Positions 43,581-52,402 of a stretch of DNA of 64,000 nucleotides are shown piece by piece. A model generated the notes under the pieces. The model searched no databases. It was not told the origin of the DNA and saw only the letters and a program-made list of their open reading frames with translations. This DNA is from Microvirga rosea (GTDB taxonomy: Bacteria > Pseudomonadota > Alphaproteobacteria > Rhizobiales > Beijerinckiaceae), in the NCBI RefSeq assembly GCF_020595095.1, contig NZ_JAJDOP010000002.1, positions 620,001 through 684,000 on the forward strand, written 5' to 3'. Positions within the stretch are counted from its first letter, which is position 1, and each line of letters begins with the position of its first letter. Both the position numbers and the translations under genes were made by a program.

Positions 43581-43895
43581 ATGGCATGGATCCTACTTGT
43601 GCTCGCCGGTCTGTTCGAGGTCGGTTGGGCGATCGGGCTGAAATATACGGAAGGCTTCACGCGGGTCGGCCCATCGGTCTTCACCATCGTGAGCATGATC
43701 ATCAGCGTCCTGCTTCTCGGTCTGGCGCTCAAAACTCTTCCGGTTGGAACCGGCTACGCGGTCTGGACCGGAATCGGAACCGTGGGCACCGCTCTCCTTG
43801 GCATCTATCTCCTCGGCGAACCCGCCACGGCGGCCCGCCTTGCCTGTATCGGCCTGATCGTCGCCGGGATTCTCGGCCTCAAATTCGCGGTATAG
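43581..43895 (+). CDS. gdx: SMR family guanidinium exporter (Gdx/SugE)
   Basis: The 104-aa protein has four transmembrane helices of the small multidrug resistance family. Glu13 in [16 protein letters not shown] is the essential proton/substrate carboxylate, and the Gdx-type signature includes [20 protein letters not shown]. The SugE/Gdx subgroup exports guanidinium in exchange for protons as a dimer of dual topology. The guanidine-II riboswitch in its leader supports this over a general quaternary-ammonium pump. It starts 7 nt after GGAGG. Confidence 0.93.
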   Translation: MAWILLVLAGLFEVGWAIGLKYTEGFTRVGPSVFTIVSMIISVLLLGLALKTLPVGTGYAVWTGIGTVGTALLGIYLLGEPATAARLACIGLIVAGILGLKFAV

Positions 43896-43996
43896 CTGAA
43901 GCAGCGAACCCGGTCAGCCGTTCCCGCCGAGCGTGTCCGTGGAACTGTGCATCCTGTTGGGAGGTTGGAGACACACCATTCCAACAGGACCGCGAC

Positions 43997-45172
43997 ATGT
44001 CACTTCAAGGTACGAGTAAGCCATCACCGACATCGCTGACGTCAACCGCATGGCTCGTTCTCCTCGGCTGGACTGTCGTACGGCTTGTCACCCTAGGGGG
44101 CCGATCGCAGGAAGCGGCCTCCCCGGCCGGGCGGGCGGCTCCTGCGCGGCAAGGGACGCAGCAGGGGACGCGGCAAGGAACCGGGTTCGGTGCCCGGACG
44201 GAGGGAAGCCGCGCTGAGGCGGCCGACAGCGGACGGGGCCGTCAGGCGGACAAGCCGACGGAAATCCCCGCGCAGGGCTGGAAAGACATTCTCTGGCGCG
44301 TCTACGAGCGTATCCAGCATGACCGGGTCATGCTGGTCGCCGCCGGTGTTACGTTTTACGCGCTCTTGGCCATCTTTCCCGCCATCACCGCGCTTGTTTC
44401 CATCTACGGACTATTTGCCGATCCGGCGACGATCCAGGAACATTTGACCACTCTCTCGGGCTTTATGCCCAGTGGAGCGCTCGAGATTATCGGCGAACAG
44501 GTCACGCGCATCGCCAGCAAGGGCGCCGGAACGCTGAGCATCAGCTTCATCATCAGCTTGGTGATTGCCCTGTGGAGCGCCAATGCGGGCATGAAATCGA
44601 TCTTCGATGCCCTCAACATCGTCTATGAGGAGCCGGAAAAGCGCTCCTTCATCATGTTGAACGTCGTCTCCCTGTCCTTCACTCTTGGGGCGATCGTCTT
44701 CCTGCTTGTGGCCCTCGGGATGGTGGTCGTGCTGCCGATCGTTCTCGACTATCTGGGCCTGGGGCCATGGGCGGAAACTCTGGTCTCCGTCCTGCGCTGG
44801 CCGGCGCTGCTCATCGGGATCGTGTTTGGCCTTGCGTTGATCTATCGCTACGGACCCAGCCGCGACAATCCGAAGTGGCGCTGGGTCACACCGGGCAGCA
44901 TCGCGGCATCGGTGCTGTGGTTGGTCGGCTCCATGCTCTTCTCGTGGTACGTCGCGAGCTTCGGCAGCTACAACGAAACCTATGGATCGCTCGGCGCCGT
45001 GATCGGCTTCATGACGTGGATCTGGATTTCCACCATGATCATTCTGGTCGGCGCAGAAGCGAATGCGGAGATGGAGCATCAGACCGCAAAGGATACGACC
45101 GAAGGTCCCCATCAGCCCCTCGGCACTCGCGGAGCGAAGATGGCGGACACGGTCGGTCAGTCGAAGGCGTGA
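43997..45172 (+). CDS. YihY/BrkB family inner-membrane protein
   Basis: The 391-aa protein starts at the ATG at 43997. A low-complexity Gly/Gln/Arg-rich segment (about residues 35-90) precedes six membrane segments of the YihY/virulence-factor-BrkB family. Family-like segments are VAAGVTFYALLAIFPAITAL, LWSANAGMKSIFDALNIVYE and GSYNETYGSLGAVIGFMTWI. The Shine-Dalgarno sequence is weak (AGGAC). The function of the family is uncertain; it was once annotated as ribonuclease BN in error. It ends 41 bp from the convergent gshA. Confidence 0.87.
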   Translation: MSLQGTSKPSPTSLTSTAWLVLLGWTVVRLVTLGGRSQEAASPAGRAAPARQGTQQGTRQGTGFGARTEGSRAEAADSGRGRQADKPTEIPAQGWKDILWRVYERIQHDRVMLVAAGVTFYALLAIFPAITALVSIYGLFADPATIQEHLTTLSGFMPSGALEIIGEQVTRIASKGAGTLSISFIISLVIALWSANAGMKSIFDALNIVYEEPEKRSFIMLNVVSLSFTLGAIVFLLVALGMVVVLPIVLDYLGLGPWAETLVSVLRWPALLIGIVFGLALIYRYGPSRDNPKWRWVTPGSIAASVLWLVGSMLFSWYVASFGSYNETYGSLGAVIGFMTWIWISTMIILVGAEANAEMEHQTAKDTTEGPHQPLGTRGAKMADTVGQSKA

Positions 45173-45213
45173 TCCCTTCGACTGGACCGATATCCTGAGC
45201 CTCGAGTGAGGTT

Positions 45214-46584
45214 CTAGAAGACGCACTCCCGGAAAGCCGGACGCACGGATCCGCCCCAGGCGCCGTGATAGAGATCGAGGAGATGCTCCGCCGGCGTGCG
45301 CCCCGATTCGATGATCTGCTCCACATAAGCGAGGTGGTGCGTTTCATCCTGGCCCGCTTCGTCCTTGAAGGCGCGGCGTTGAAGTCCGGCCTGCGAGAGA
45401 GCAAGGGCGTCGCGGGCGATATCATGCACGGTCCGTCCGCCGATGCGCGCCTTCAAGGCCTGCTTCGGCACATCGGCGCGCAGTTGATTGCGCTCCGCCG
45501 CACTCCAGCCCTTCACCAGTTCCCAAGCCCCATCCAGGGACGCGTCGTCATATAGCAGCCCCGTCCAGAACGCCGACAAGGCCGTGATCTGCTCGAGCGG
45601 TCCGACATCGGCGCCGCGCATTTCCAGATAGCGCTTGAGGCGCACCTCCGGGAAAAGGGTCGAGACGTGGTTGGCCCAGTCGGAACGCGTCGCGCGCTCT
45701 CCGGGCAGTTGCGCGAGCTTGCCGGCGAACAGGTCCCGGAAGGAGGCGCCGGCCACGTTATGATAAGTGGAATCCCGCTTCACGAAGTACATCGGCACAT
45801 CGAGAGCCCAGTCCACGTAGCGCTCGTAGCCGAAACCATCCTCGAAGGCGAAGTCCATCATGCCGGTGCGGTCGCCATCCGTATCGAGCCAGATGGCGGA
45901 GCGACGGGACAGGAAGCCGTTCGGTTTTCCATCCGTGAACGGAGAATTCGCAAAGATCGCGGCCGCGACCGGCTGAAGCGCAAGCGATACGCGCAGCTTC
46001 TTCACCATGTCGCTTTCCGACGCGTAGTCCATATTCACCTGCACGGTCGCCGTGCGGTACATCATGTCGAGCCCGAGATTGCCGACCTTCGGCATGTATT
46101 CGGTCATGATGCCATACCGTGCCTTCGGCATGACGGGTGTTTCGGCGCGGGTCCACTGCGGGCTCATGCCAAGGGTCAGAAAGCCCATTCCGAGCCGCCG
46201 CCCTACGGCTTTGACCTGCTCGAGGTGGCGTGCCGTCTCCGATGCCGTTTCATGGAGCGTCTTCAGGGGTGCGCCCGACAGCTCGAACTGACCACCGGGC
46301 TCCAGGGAGATGGCGCCGCCCTCTTCCTCATCGAAAAGGCCGATCGGCAGACCGTTTTCCAGGATGGCTTCCCAGCCCGTGATTTCCTGGAGCCCCTCGA
46401 GGAGCGCGCGAATGCCCTTCGTCCCTTCGTAAGGGACCGGGGACGCGTCTTGCGTATAGAACGGGACCTTTTCATGCTCGGTGCCGAGCCGCCATTGGTC
46501 CCGCGGCTTCTCACCGGATGCTATCCAGTCGACAAGCTCGGCGCGTGCGCCGAGAGGGGTCGTATCGGATACGTCCCGCGCCAT
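45214..46584 (-). CDS. gshA: glutamate-cysteine ligase, plant/alphaproteobacterial type
   Basis: The 456-aa protein is a GCS2-superfamily ligase. Recognisable segments are RLGTEHEKVPFY (ATP/Mg site Glu), AISLEPGGQFELSGAPL, MGFLTLGMSPQW, MMYRTATVQVNMDYASE and NHVSTLFPEVRLKRYLEMRG. It forms gamma-glutamylcysteine, the first and regulated step of glutathione synthesis, in the cytosol. The typical alphaproteobacterial neighbour rsmE is 1.5 kb upstream, separated by an inserted YbdK-like ligase gene. Plant-type enzymes often carry redox-regulatory Cys; the terminal Cys in FRECVF might serve, but this is speculative. Confidence 0.92.
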   Translation of the reverse strand: MARDVSDTTPLGARAELVDWIASGEKPRDQWRLGTEHEKVPFYTQDASPVPYEGTKGIRALLEGLQEITGWEAILENGLPIGLFDEEEGGAISLEPGGQFELSGAPLKTLHETASETARHLEQVKAVGRRLGMGFLTLGMSPQWTRAETPVMPKARYGIMTEYMPKVGNLGLDMMYRTATVQVNMDYASESDMVKKLRVSLALQPVAAAIFANSPFTDGKPNGFLSRRSAIWLDTDGDRTGMMDFAFEDGFGYERYVDWALDVPMYFVKRDSTYHNVAGASFRDLFAGKLAQLPGERATRSDWANHVSTLFPEVRLKRYLEMRGADVGPLEQITALSAFWTGLLYDDASLDGAWELVKGWSAAERNQLRADVPKQALKARIGGRTVHDIARDALALSQAGLQRRAFKDEAGQDETHHLAYVEQIIESGRTPAEHLLDLYHGAWGGSVRPAFRECVF

Positions 46585-46781
46585 GAATCACCTCATCAAA
46601 AAAGCGCGTTCAAGGCGCGCCGACTCAGGTCGCGTCTAGATAGGCGGGTTACGGACAAGCTGCAATGAGCGATCGGCCGAGAATGCACGAGCGCTCCACC
46701 GTTGTCGACGCCTCGGCCCCGATCGGGCCGAGGCTCCTTTCAGGTCAGGCCTGCTCCGGAAACGCCCTCACGCCGTCCGAG

Positions 46782-47921
46782 TCAGTGCCGGACCATGTTT
46801 TCGCCCACCGTCTCGGCGGCGAGCCAGTCCACCACGCCGAAGAGTGCATCGCGGTTCGAAAGGCCCCGGCCGACCGCCTCCGTAAACAGCATCAGCTGCC
46901 GGTCGGCACTGGTTCCCCGTGCGATGATCCATCGGCACAGGTCGAGTTCCCGCCGGCACCCGAGGGCCTCGGCGTCCTCCGCCACGAGCGCGAGGGTTTC
47001 GTCAAGCATCTGCCGCACCGGCTTGGCGCTGCGGGAGGCCTCGTCGACGAAGCTCCCGTGAATGCCGTAGCGCTGGGCGCGCCAGCTGTTTTCGTCGTTG
47101 ATGGCCCGGGACGCGCCCGTCTGCCCGGCATTGAGCTTCTTGTCGAAACTCAGGTGCCTGACGAGGCAGCGGTACAGGGCGGCAATCGCCAGGGTATCGT
47201 CAAGGCGCGTGCAGCTGTCAGCCACCCGCAGCTCCAGAGTCGGATGCTTCAAGGACGGCCTGATCAGCCACCACACATAGCTCGAATTCTCGATCGCACG
47301 AGCGGCCACCAAAGTGTCGATATAACGCTGGTAGTCCTTCTCGTCCTCGAAAAGATCCGGCAGACCCGTGCGTGGCAGCTCCCGATACGCCGCGAGCCGG
47401 TAGCCGAGCAGGCCCGTCCTCTGCGACTGCCAGAACGGCGAGGAGGTGGACAGCGCCAGAAGCAGGGGCAGGAAAGGCTGAATCCGGTTCATGATGTCGA
47501 TGCGGGTCGCAAGGTCTTCGATTTCCACATGGACATGCATTCCGCAGACGACCGTGCGGCTGCCGATCATCTGCAGATCGTGCATCACCTTGCCGTAGCG
47601 CGGCTGCGCGCTCGGCCGAACTCTCGACCAGACCGCCAGGGGATGAGTGCCCGCGGCCATCACCGTAAGACCATGCTCCCGGGCAATTTCTCCCAGCGAG
47701 GAGCGCAGCCTCGTGAGCTGCGTCCGCATCTCGGCGAAGTCGAGGCTGGGATTTGTCGCGATCTCCACCTGAGGCTCGAGCATCTCGTGCTGAACGCCGT
47801 CCTCAAGCTTTTCGTGACAGGACGCAAAGAATTCCTTTATTCTTGCGCGGGCGACATCCCGTTTAACGGCGTCATTGACGAAGTATTCTTCCTCAATACC
47901 GAACCTGAATTCCCCACCCAT
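46782..47921 (-). CDS. YbdK-type carboxylate-amine ligase (GCS2 superfamily)
   Basis: The 379-aa protein begins MGGEFRFGIEEEYFVNDA, the YbdK/EgtA-like start with the FGIEEE nucleotide/metal motif. It continues with DGVQHEMLEPQVEIATNPSL, HVHVEIEDLATRI, SSPFWQSQRTGLLGYRLAAY and ELRVADSCTRLDDTLAIAAL. YbdK-type enzymes ligate gamma-carboxylates weakly to amines; the physiological product is unknown. It lies between rsmE and gshA on the same strand, 197 bp upstream of gshA. This juxtaposition of two GCS2 ligases is not usual. Confidence 0.88.
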   Translation of the reverse strand: MGGEFRFGIEEEYFVNDAVKRDVARARIKEFFASCHEKLEDGVQHEMLEPQVEIATNPSLDFAEMRTQLTRLRSSLGEIAREHGLTVMAAGTHPLAVWSRVRPSAQPRYGKVMHDLQMIGSRTVVCGMHVHVEIEDLATRIDIMNRIQPFLPLLLALSTSSPFWQSQRTGLLGYRLAAYRELPRTGLPDLFEDEKDYQRYIDTLVAARAIENSSYVWWLIRPSLKHPTLELRVADSCTRLDDTLAIAALYRCLVRHLSFDKKLNAGQTGASRAINDENSWRAQRYGIHGSFVDEASRSAKPVRQMLDETLALVAEDAEALGCRRELDLCRWIIARGTSADRQLMLFTEAVGRGLSNRDALFGVVDWLAAETVGENMVRH

Positions 47922-48091
47922 ACTTGAATCCTCTTACTATTATTCTTGAGCCCACGCGTGCTAAGCATCGCCCTGCTACGACGATACCCAACCTCCCCTT
48001 TTTTGGGGCGAGATTGGGGCGGGTCGAGCCGAAACTGCTAAGCTGTTGTATCTAGAGAAAGATCCGTTTCGCTCGTCGTCGGGGGAAGACC

Positions 48092-48850
48092 TTATGTCCA
48101 GTCTCCCAACACGGACTGGACGAGGGCCAGGGCAGCGACGGCGGCGGTGTCAGCGCGCAAGATTCGCGGCCCCAACGATACGCGGATACATCTTTCGTGG
48201 GCGGCGACAAGCGCTCTCTCCTGCTCAACGAACCCCCCTTCGGGGCCCACGATAACGACAAACTTGGCCGCGTTGTTCCCACGTGCTTCCCGCGCTTTCG
48301 AGAGCGCCTCGACCGGGTTCGCCACAGGGGCATCCTCGTCACAGAAGACGACAACACGGTCCTTTTCCAAGCCATTGACAAACTTATCGAAATTCATCTC
48401 GTCCCGAACATCGGGCAGGCCCAGAATGCCGCACTGCTCGGCTGCCTCGATGGCGTTACTCCGCATGCGATCGAGGTTGACCCTGGTTGCCTGCGTGCGA
48501 CGGGTCAGAAGCGGCTGGAGAGCGCCGGCCCCCATCTCCACCGCCTTCTGAACCATATAGTCGAGGCGGGCATGCTTGAGGGGCGCGAAGGCATAGATGA
48601 GATCCAAGGGGGCCGTCTGCTCCCGGGTGCGGAGGACGCAGACCAGATCGGCGGCTTTCCGTCCCTCGACGGCCAGCTCGGCCTTCCATTCCCCATCGCG
48701 CCCATTGAACACCAGGACGGGATCCTCGGCCTTCAGGCGCAGGACATTGAGGAGGTAGTTGGCTTGCGCCCGATCAAGCGATATACGCGCCCCCTCGGAC
48801 AAGGGCGCATCGACGAAGAGCCTGGGAGCAGTGAAATCGTATAAGGCCAT
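48092..48850 (-). CDS. rsmE: 16S rRNA (uracil-1498-N3)-methyltransferase RsmE
   Basis: The 252-aa SPOUT methyltransferase begins with a PUA-like domain (RLFVDAPLSEGARISLDRAQ) and ends with the knotted SAM-binding region FVVIVGPEGGFVEQE and VSLGPRILRADTAAVAALAL. The middle contains RRTQATRVNLDRMRSNAIEA, a typical RsmE segment. It methylates U1498 of 16S rRNA in the 30S subunit. It is divergent from the exported-protein/ubiA genes; the rsmE-gshA-ubiA neighbourhood is common in Rhizobiales. Confidence 0.93.
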   Translation of the reverse strand: MALYDFTAPRLFVDAPLSEGARISLDRAQANYLLNVLRLKAEDPVLVFNGRDGEWKAELAVEGRKAADLVCVLRTREQTAPLDLIYAFAPLKHARLDYMVQKAVEMGAGALQPLLTRRTQATRVNLDRMRSNAIEAAEQCGILGLPDVRDEMNFDKFVNGLEKDRVVVFCDEDAPVANPVEALSKAREARGNNAAKFVVIVGPEGGFVEQERALVAAHERCIRVSLGPRILRADTAAVAALALVQSVLGDWT

Positions 48851-48868
48851 GAAAACTCCACAACGTCA

Positions 48869-48890
48869 GGCAGGATTAGCAATTCCTGCC
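48869..48890. repeat. 7-bp inverted repeat in the divergent rsmE promoter region
   Basis: GGCAGGA (48869-48875) and TCCTGCC (48884-48890) flank 8 bp, 19 bp upstream of the rsmE start. It may be an operator or incidental. Confidence 0.35.
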
Positions 48891-49055
48891 GGCCGGCGGG
48901 AGGCGGAGGGCCACGCTGTTCACGTGAATTTAGGTGTGCCTCAACACATCTTGACCTAACGAGACCATTCGCCCCTTGGCCGAGAGAGAGTGAACGTGTT
49001 AACGGAACAGCGGCGCGTGATCCGCCGCGTGCTTCCAGATTCAGGGAATGTGTCG

Positions 49056-49526
49056 ATGCTGCCTATTCGTTCGCACCTTGCTGCCGCCCTTGCCGCTGCA
49101 GGCGTCTTCATGGCTGCCCCTGCCTTCGCGCAGACGAGCGGCTGCGGGGATGCGCAGAAATTTCTGTCCGAGCGCCAGAGCCTGATCCAACAGATCAACA
49201 AGCTCGGCGGCAGCGGGAAGAAGAAGACGATCGATCCCCGTGCCGCCTGCGGCATCTTCACCAAGCTGGTTTCCAACGGCTCGACCGGCCTCAAGTGGCT
49301 CGAAACCAACAAGACCTGGTGCCAGGTCCCGGACGAGTTCGCCAAGGGCTTCGAAGAAGACCACAAGCGCGCCGTGGACATGAAGGGCAAGGCCTGCGCC
49401 GCGGCCGCGAAGGTCGCCGAAATGGAGAAGCAGGCCAAGAAGGCCCAGCAGAACGGCGGCCCCGGCGGCCTTCTCGGTGGCGGTGGCCTGACCGGCTCCT
49501 ACAGCATGCCGAAGGGCGCCCTCTAG
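49056..49526 (+). CDS. exported hypothetical protein with Cys pairs and Gly-rich tail
   Basis: The 156-aa product from the ATG at 49056 (CAGGGA upstream) has a clear signal peptide ending near FAQTSG. The mature chain has four Cys (SGCGDAQ, AACGIF, TWCQVP, KACAAA), likely two disulfides, in a helical domain, followed by a Gly-rich end (GGPGGLLGGGGLTGSYSM). Similar proteins occur across Rhizobiales without assigned function. It lies 12 bp upstream of ubiA. Confidence 0.7.
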   Translation: MLPIRSHLAAALAAAGVFMAAPAFAQTSGCGDAQKFLSERQSLIQQINKLGGSGKKKTIDPRAACGIFTKLVSNGSTGLKWLETNKTWCQVPDEFAKGFEEDHKRAVDMKGKACAAAAKVAEMEKQAKKAQQNGGPGGLLGGGGLTGSYSMPKGAL

Positions 49527-49538
49527 TCGGCCCCGCCT

Positions 49539-50480
49539 GTGCCGGAGCGTCCTGCCGCCGCAGCTCTGCCTGATGCCGTCCGCGGCCATTGGGCCGACCG
49601 GCTCGCGCCGGCGGCTCTCCGGCCTTACCTGCGCCTCGCCAGGGTGGAGCGGCCGATCGGCTGGTGGCTTCTGCTCCTGCCCTGCTGGTGGTCGGCGGCG
49701 CTCGCCGCCATCGCGGGTGGGGCGCCCTGGCCCAATCCCCTGCATTGCCTGCTGTTCCTGATCGGCGCCGTCGCCATGCGCGGGGCAGGCTGTACGTACA
49801 ACGACATCGTCGACCGGGATCTCGATACCCGGGTGGAGCGGACCCGCGGGCGTCCCCTGCCCTCGGGACAGGTCAGCCTGAAGGGCGCGCTCGCCTTTCT
49901 GGCGCTGCAGGGTTTCGTCGGCTTGGCCGTTCTCCTCCAGTTCAACGGCTTCGCCATTGGGACAGGTTTCGCGTCACTGGGCATAGTGGCGCTTTATCCG
50001 TTCATGAAGCGGTTCTTCTGGATGCCTCAGATCGTTCTCGGCCTTGCCTTCGCCTGGGGCGCCCTGATGGGTTGGGCCGCCGCGTTCGGCGCGTTGGGCA
50101 TCCCTGCCCTTCTGCTCTATGGGGGAAGCATCGCCTGGGTCGTCGGCTACGACACGATCTATGCCCTCCAGGATATCGAGGACGATGAGATCGCGGGGAT
50201 CAAATCCTCCGCGCGATTCTTCGGCGAGCGGGTCCGGCTGGGGGTCGGCATCTGCTACGCCCTCACCCTTGGCTTTCTCATTCCGGCCTTCCTGCTCGCA
50301 GGCGCGGGCCTTCCGGCCTATGCGGGCCTTGGCCTCTTCGCCGCCCACCTCGCCTGGCAGGTGATCAGGATCGACCGCAGCGACGGGATGGGCGCTCTCC
50401 GCCTTTTCCGGTCCAACCGGGATGCGGGCCTGATCCTGTTTGCCGCCATGACCCTCGACGCGATCCTGCGGGCTTTCTAG
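49539..50480 (+). CDS. ubiA: 4-hydroxybenzoate octaprenyltransferase
   Basis: The 313-aa integral membrane prenyltransferase starts with a GTG. The two Asp-rich motifs for Mg-pyrophosphate binding are present: GCTYNDIVDRDLDTRVERTR and YALQDIEDDEIAGIKSSARF. About eight hydrophobic helices follow the UbiA pattern. It attaches the polyprenyl chain to 4-hydroxybenzoate in ubiquinone synthesis. The gene begins 12 bp after the exported protein gene and ends before the inverted repeat near 50.5 kb. Confidence 0.93.
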   Translation: MPERPAAAALPDAVRGHWADRLAPAALRPYLRLARVERPIGWWLLLLPCWWSAALAAIAGGAPWPNPLHCLLFLIGAVAMRGAGCTYNDIVDRDLDTRVERTRGRPLPSGQVSLKGALAFLALQGFVGLAVLLQFNGFAIGTGFASLGIVALYPFMKRFFWMPQIVLGLAFAWGALMGWAAAFGALGIPALLLYGGSIAWVVGYDTIYALQDIEDDEIAGIKSSARFFGERVRLGVGICYALTLGFLIPAFLLAGAGLPAYAGLGLFAAHLAWQVIRIDRSDGMGALRLFRSNRDAGLILFAAMTLDAILRAF

Positions 50481-50490
50481 AGCCCTGACG

Positions 50491-50541
50491 AGCGCATCGT
50501 TCGGCGCGGCAAACAGGCACCGCCCTTCCACACGATGCGCT
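50491..50541. terminator. 10-bp inverted repeat between ubiA and the Bcr/CflA gene
   Basis: AGCGCATCGT (50491-50500) and ACGATGCGCT (50532-50541) are exact complements with 31 bp between them, in the gap of two convergent genes; the right arm touches the last codon of the MFS gene. It may be a bidirectional terminator with a large loop. Confidence 0.4.
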
Positions 50542-51751
50542 AACAGGCCTGCTCCACCGGCTGGGCAAGGGGTTGCCGCCGACGCAAGGTCAGCAGGCAC
50601 AGGGCGAACGCCCCGACGGAGCACGCCGCGATGACGGCCACCATGGGCAGCACCGTACCGTCATAGAGGAGACTGACGATCACGATCATCACGCCGCCCG
50701 TGACCATCTGGAGCGTCCCGCCGAGGGCCGATGCGATCCCCGCGATAGGGCCATGATCCTCCAGGGCGAGCACCATCGTCGAAGGAATGACGAGCCCCAG
50801 GAACGCGAACGACAGAAACAGCAGCACGATCAGCACCGCCAGATTGTCGACGCCTGCCAGGGAAGTCGCCAGGAGCACCAGGGCGAAGAGGGCATAAAGG
50901 GTGACGGCCGCCGTCACGACGCGGGCCATTCCGTAGCGGGATCCGAGACTTGCGGTGAGTTGGGAGGCTCCGATGAAGCCGATCGCGTTCAGGGAGAACG
51001 TGAAGCTGTACTGAGTCGGCGTCAGCCCGAAATGCTCGATATAGATGAAGGAGGAGCTGGCCAGAAAGGCAAAGAAGCTCGACATGCCGAGCCCGCCGAT
51101 AAAGGTGAGCCCGAGGAAGTGCCGGTCCTTGAACAGGTAGGCAAATCCTGACAGCACCTCACCGACGCTGACCTTGATACGGTCCTCGGGCGGGCGGGTC
51201 TCGGGCAGGGAGAACATCAGCATGATCAGGCTCACCACCGCGGCGGCCGTGACGGCGACGAACACGGCGCGCCAGCCGAACGGCACGATAAGCGCGCTGC
51301 CTGCCAGCGGTGCGAGGATCGGCGACACGCTGATCACCAGCATCACCAGGGACATCAGACGCGTCGCCTCGATCCCCGTATGAAGGTCCCGGATAATCGC
51401 CCGCGGGATCACCATGACCGAAGCGGCGCCGATCCCTTGCACGAAGCGGAAGAAGATCAGCGCCTCGATGCTGCGCGCGAAGATGCAGCCGATCGACCCG
51501 ACCATGAAGAAGGCTAGCCCCGCATAAAGGGGCCGCTTACGACCGATCATATCGGACAGGGGGCCGTAGACGATCTGGCAGATCCCGAACGCGATGAAGA
51601 ACGCCATCAGGGTCATCTGCGTCGCGGCCGTCGAGGATTGGAGATCCGACGCGATCGTCGGCAACGCCGGGATGTACATGTCGATCGCAAAGGGCCCGAT
51701 TGCGGAGAGCAGGCCGAGCACCAGGGCGGTTCTGGCATAGCGCGAGGTCAT
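50540..51751 (-). CDS. MFS multidrug exporter, Bcr/CflA family
   Basis: The 403-aa protein has twelve membrane segments and the DHA1 Bcr/CflA signatures: GPFAIDMYIPALPTIASDLQ at TM1, the loop motif GPLSDMIGRKRPLYAGL and FRFVQGIGAASVMVIPRAI. It exports drugs such as bicyclomycin, chloramphenicol or sulfonamides in related species. It is the last of four leftward genes (MarR, VOC, SRPBCC, MFS) with gaps of 48-83 bp, probably one unit. Confidence 0.9.
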   Translation of the reverse strand: MTSRYARTALVLGLLSAIGPFAIDMYIPALPTIASDLQSSTAATQMTLMAFFIAFGICQIVYGPLSDMIGRKRPLYAGLAFFMVGSIGCIFARSIEALIFFRFVQGIGAASVMVIPRAIIRDLHTGIEATRLMSLVMLVISVSPILAPLAGSALIVPFGWRAVFVAVTAAAVVSLIMLMFSLPETRPPEDRIKVSVGEVLSGFAYLFKDRHFLGLTFIGGLGMSSFFAFLASSSFIYIEHFGLTPTQYSFTFSLNAIGFIGASQLTASLGSRYGMARVVTAAVTLYALFALVLLATSLAGVDNLAVLIVLLFLSFAFLGLVIPSTMVLALEDHGPIAGIASALGGTLQMVTGGVMIVIVSLLYDGTVLPMVAVIAACSVGAFALCLLTLRRRQPLAQPVEQAC

Positions 51752-51799
51752 CGTGTGATCTTCCGAAGCAAAGAAGAGAAAGGGGAAGGGTAGCGGTGC

Positions 51800-52330
51800 T
51801 TATCCCTCGGCGAGAGCCTTGAGGTTGGAAAGGCCGTCCTCGAAATCCCTGCCGATCATCGTGTCCATATTGAAGAACAGTCCCATGAGTTTTGCGACAT
51901 AGGGGCTGGGCCCGTGCATCGCCCATGTGACCTGGGTCGAGTGGTCGTCGCGAGGCGCGATGACGAACTCCGCGATATTGTGCCCTTCAAAGGGCCTGAT
52001 GAAATCGAGCTTGATGGTGATCTGCCTCGCAGGAGATGCTTCGGCGATTTCCATGCGACCGGAACCGACTTGGTTGTTTCCGTCCCATTGATACACGGCA
52101 CCCTTGCCGCTTTCAGCGCCGCTCAGCGTCCGCTTCATGGCCGGATCCTTCTTCTCGTAAGGCGACCAGGATCCCCAATGACGGAAGTCATTGATGAGAG
52201 CATAGATCTTTTCCGGCGGAGCCTTGATGCTGGCACTGCGCTGGACCTGAAAAGTGTCGGGGCGGGTCGCCGCGACGACAAGCACGGCGACAAGCAGGAC
52301 GACGATAACGAGTGCGGCGATCTTGAGCAT
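51800..52330 (-). CDS. membrane-anchored SRPBCC (polyketide cyclase-like) protein
   Basis: The 176-aa protein has an N-terminal membrane segment (IAALVIVVLLVAVLVVAATR), then an SRPBCC/Bet v1-like domain: VQRSASIKAPPEKIYALIND, WGSWSPYEKKDPAMKR, VTWAMHGPSPYVAKLMGLFF. The helix-grip fold binds hydrophobic ligands in a cavity. The anchor places it at the inner membrane. It is located between the VOC and MFS genes of the MarR unit. The ligand is unknown. Confidence 0.85.
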   Translation of the reverse strand: MLKIAALVIVVLLVAVLVVAATRPDTFQVQRSASIKAPPEKIYALINDFRHWGSWSPYEKKDPAMKRTLSGAESGKGAVYQWDGNNQVGSGRMEIAEASPARQITIKLDFIRPFEGHNIAEFVIAPRDDHSTQVTWAMHGPSPYVAKLMGLFFNMDTMIGRDFEDGLSNLKALAEG

Positions 52331-52402
52331 GGATTCCCCCTTTTTCGTTCATCTGGTTTTTATGCGGAGCGCCGCGCAAGCGCCCCCGTGAGGAATGTCG
52401 CC

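Noticed and set aside
43586..43996. N-terminal extension of the YihY/BrkB gene back to 43586
   Set aside because: It overlaps the whole SMR gene in another frame; the ATG at 43997 begins a plausible membrane protein.
47995..48004. C4-T6-G4 hairpin-like sequence between the YbdK and rsmE genes as a terminator
   Set aside because: The 4-bp stem is too short to be meaningful and has no T-tract after it.
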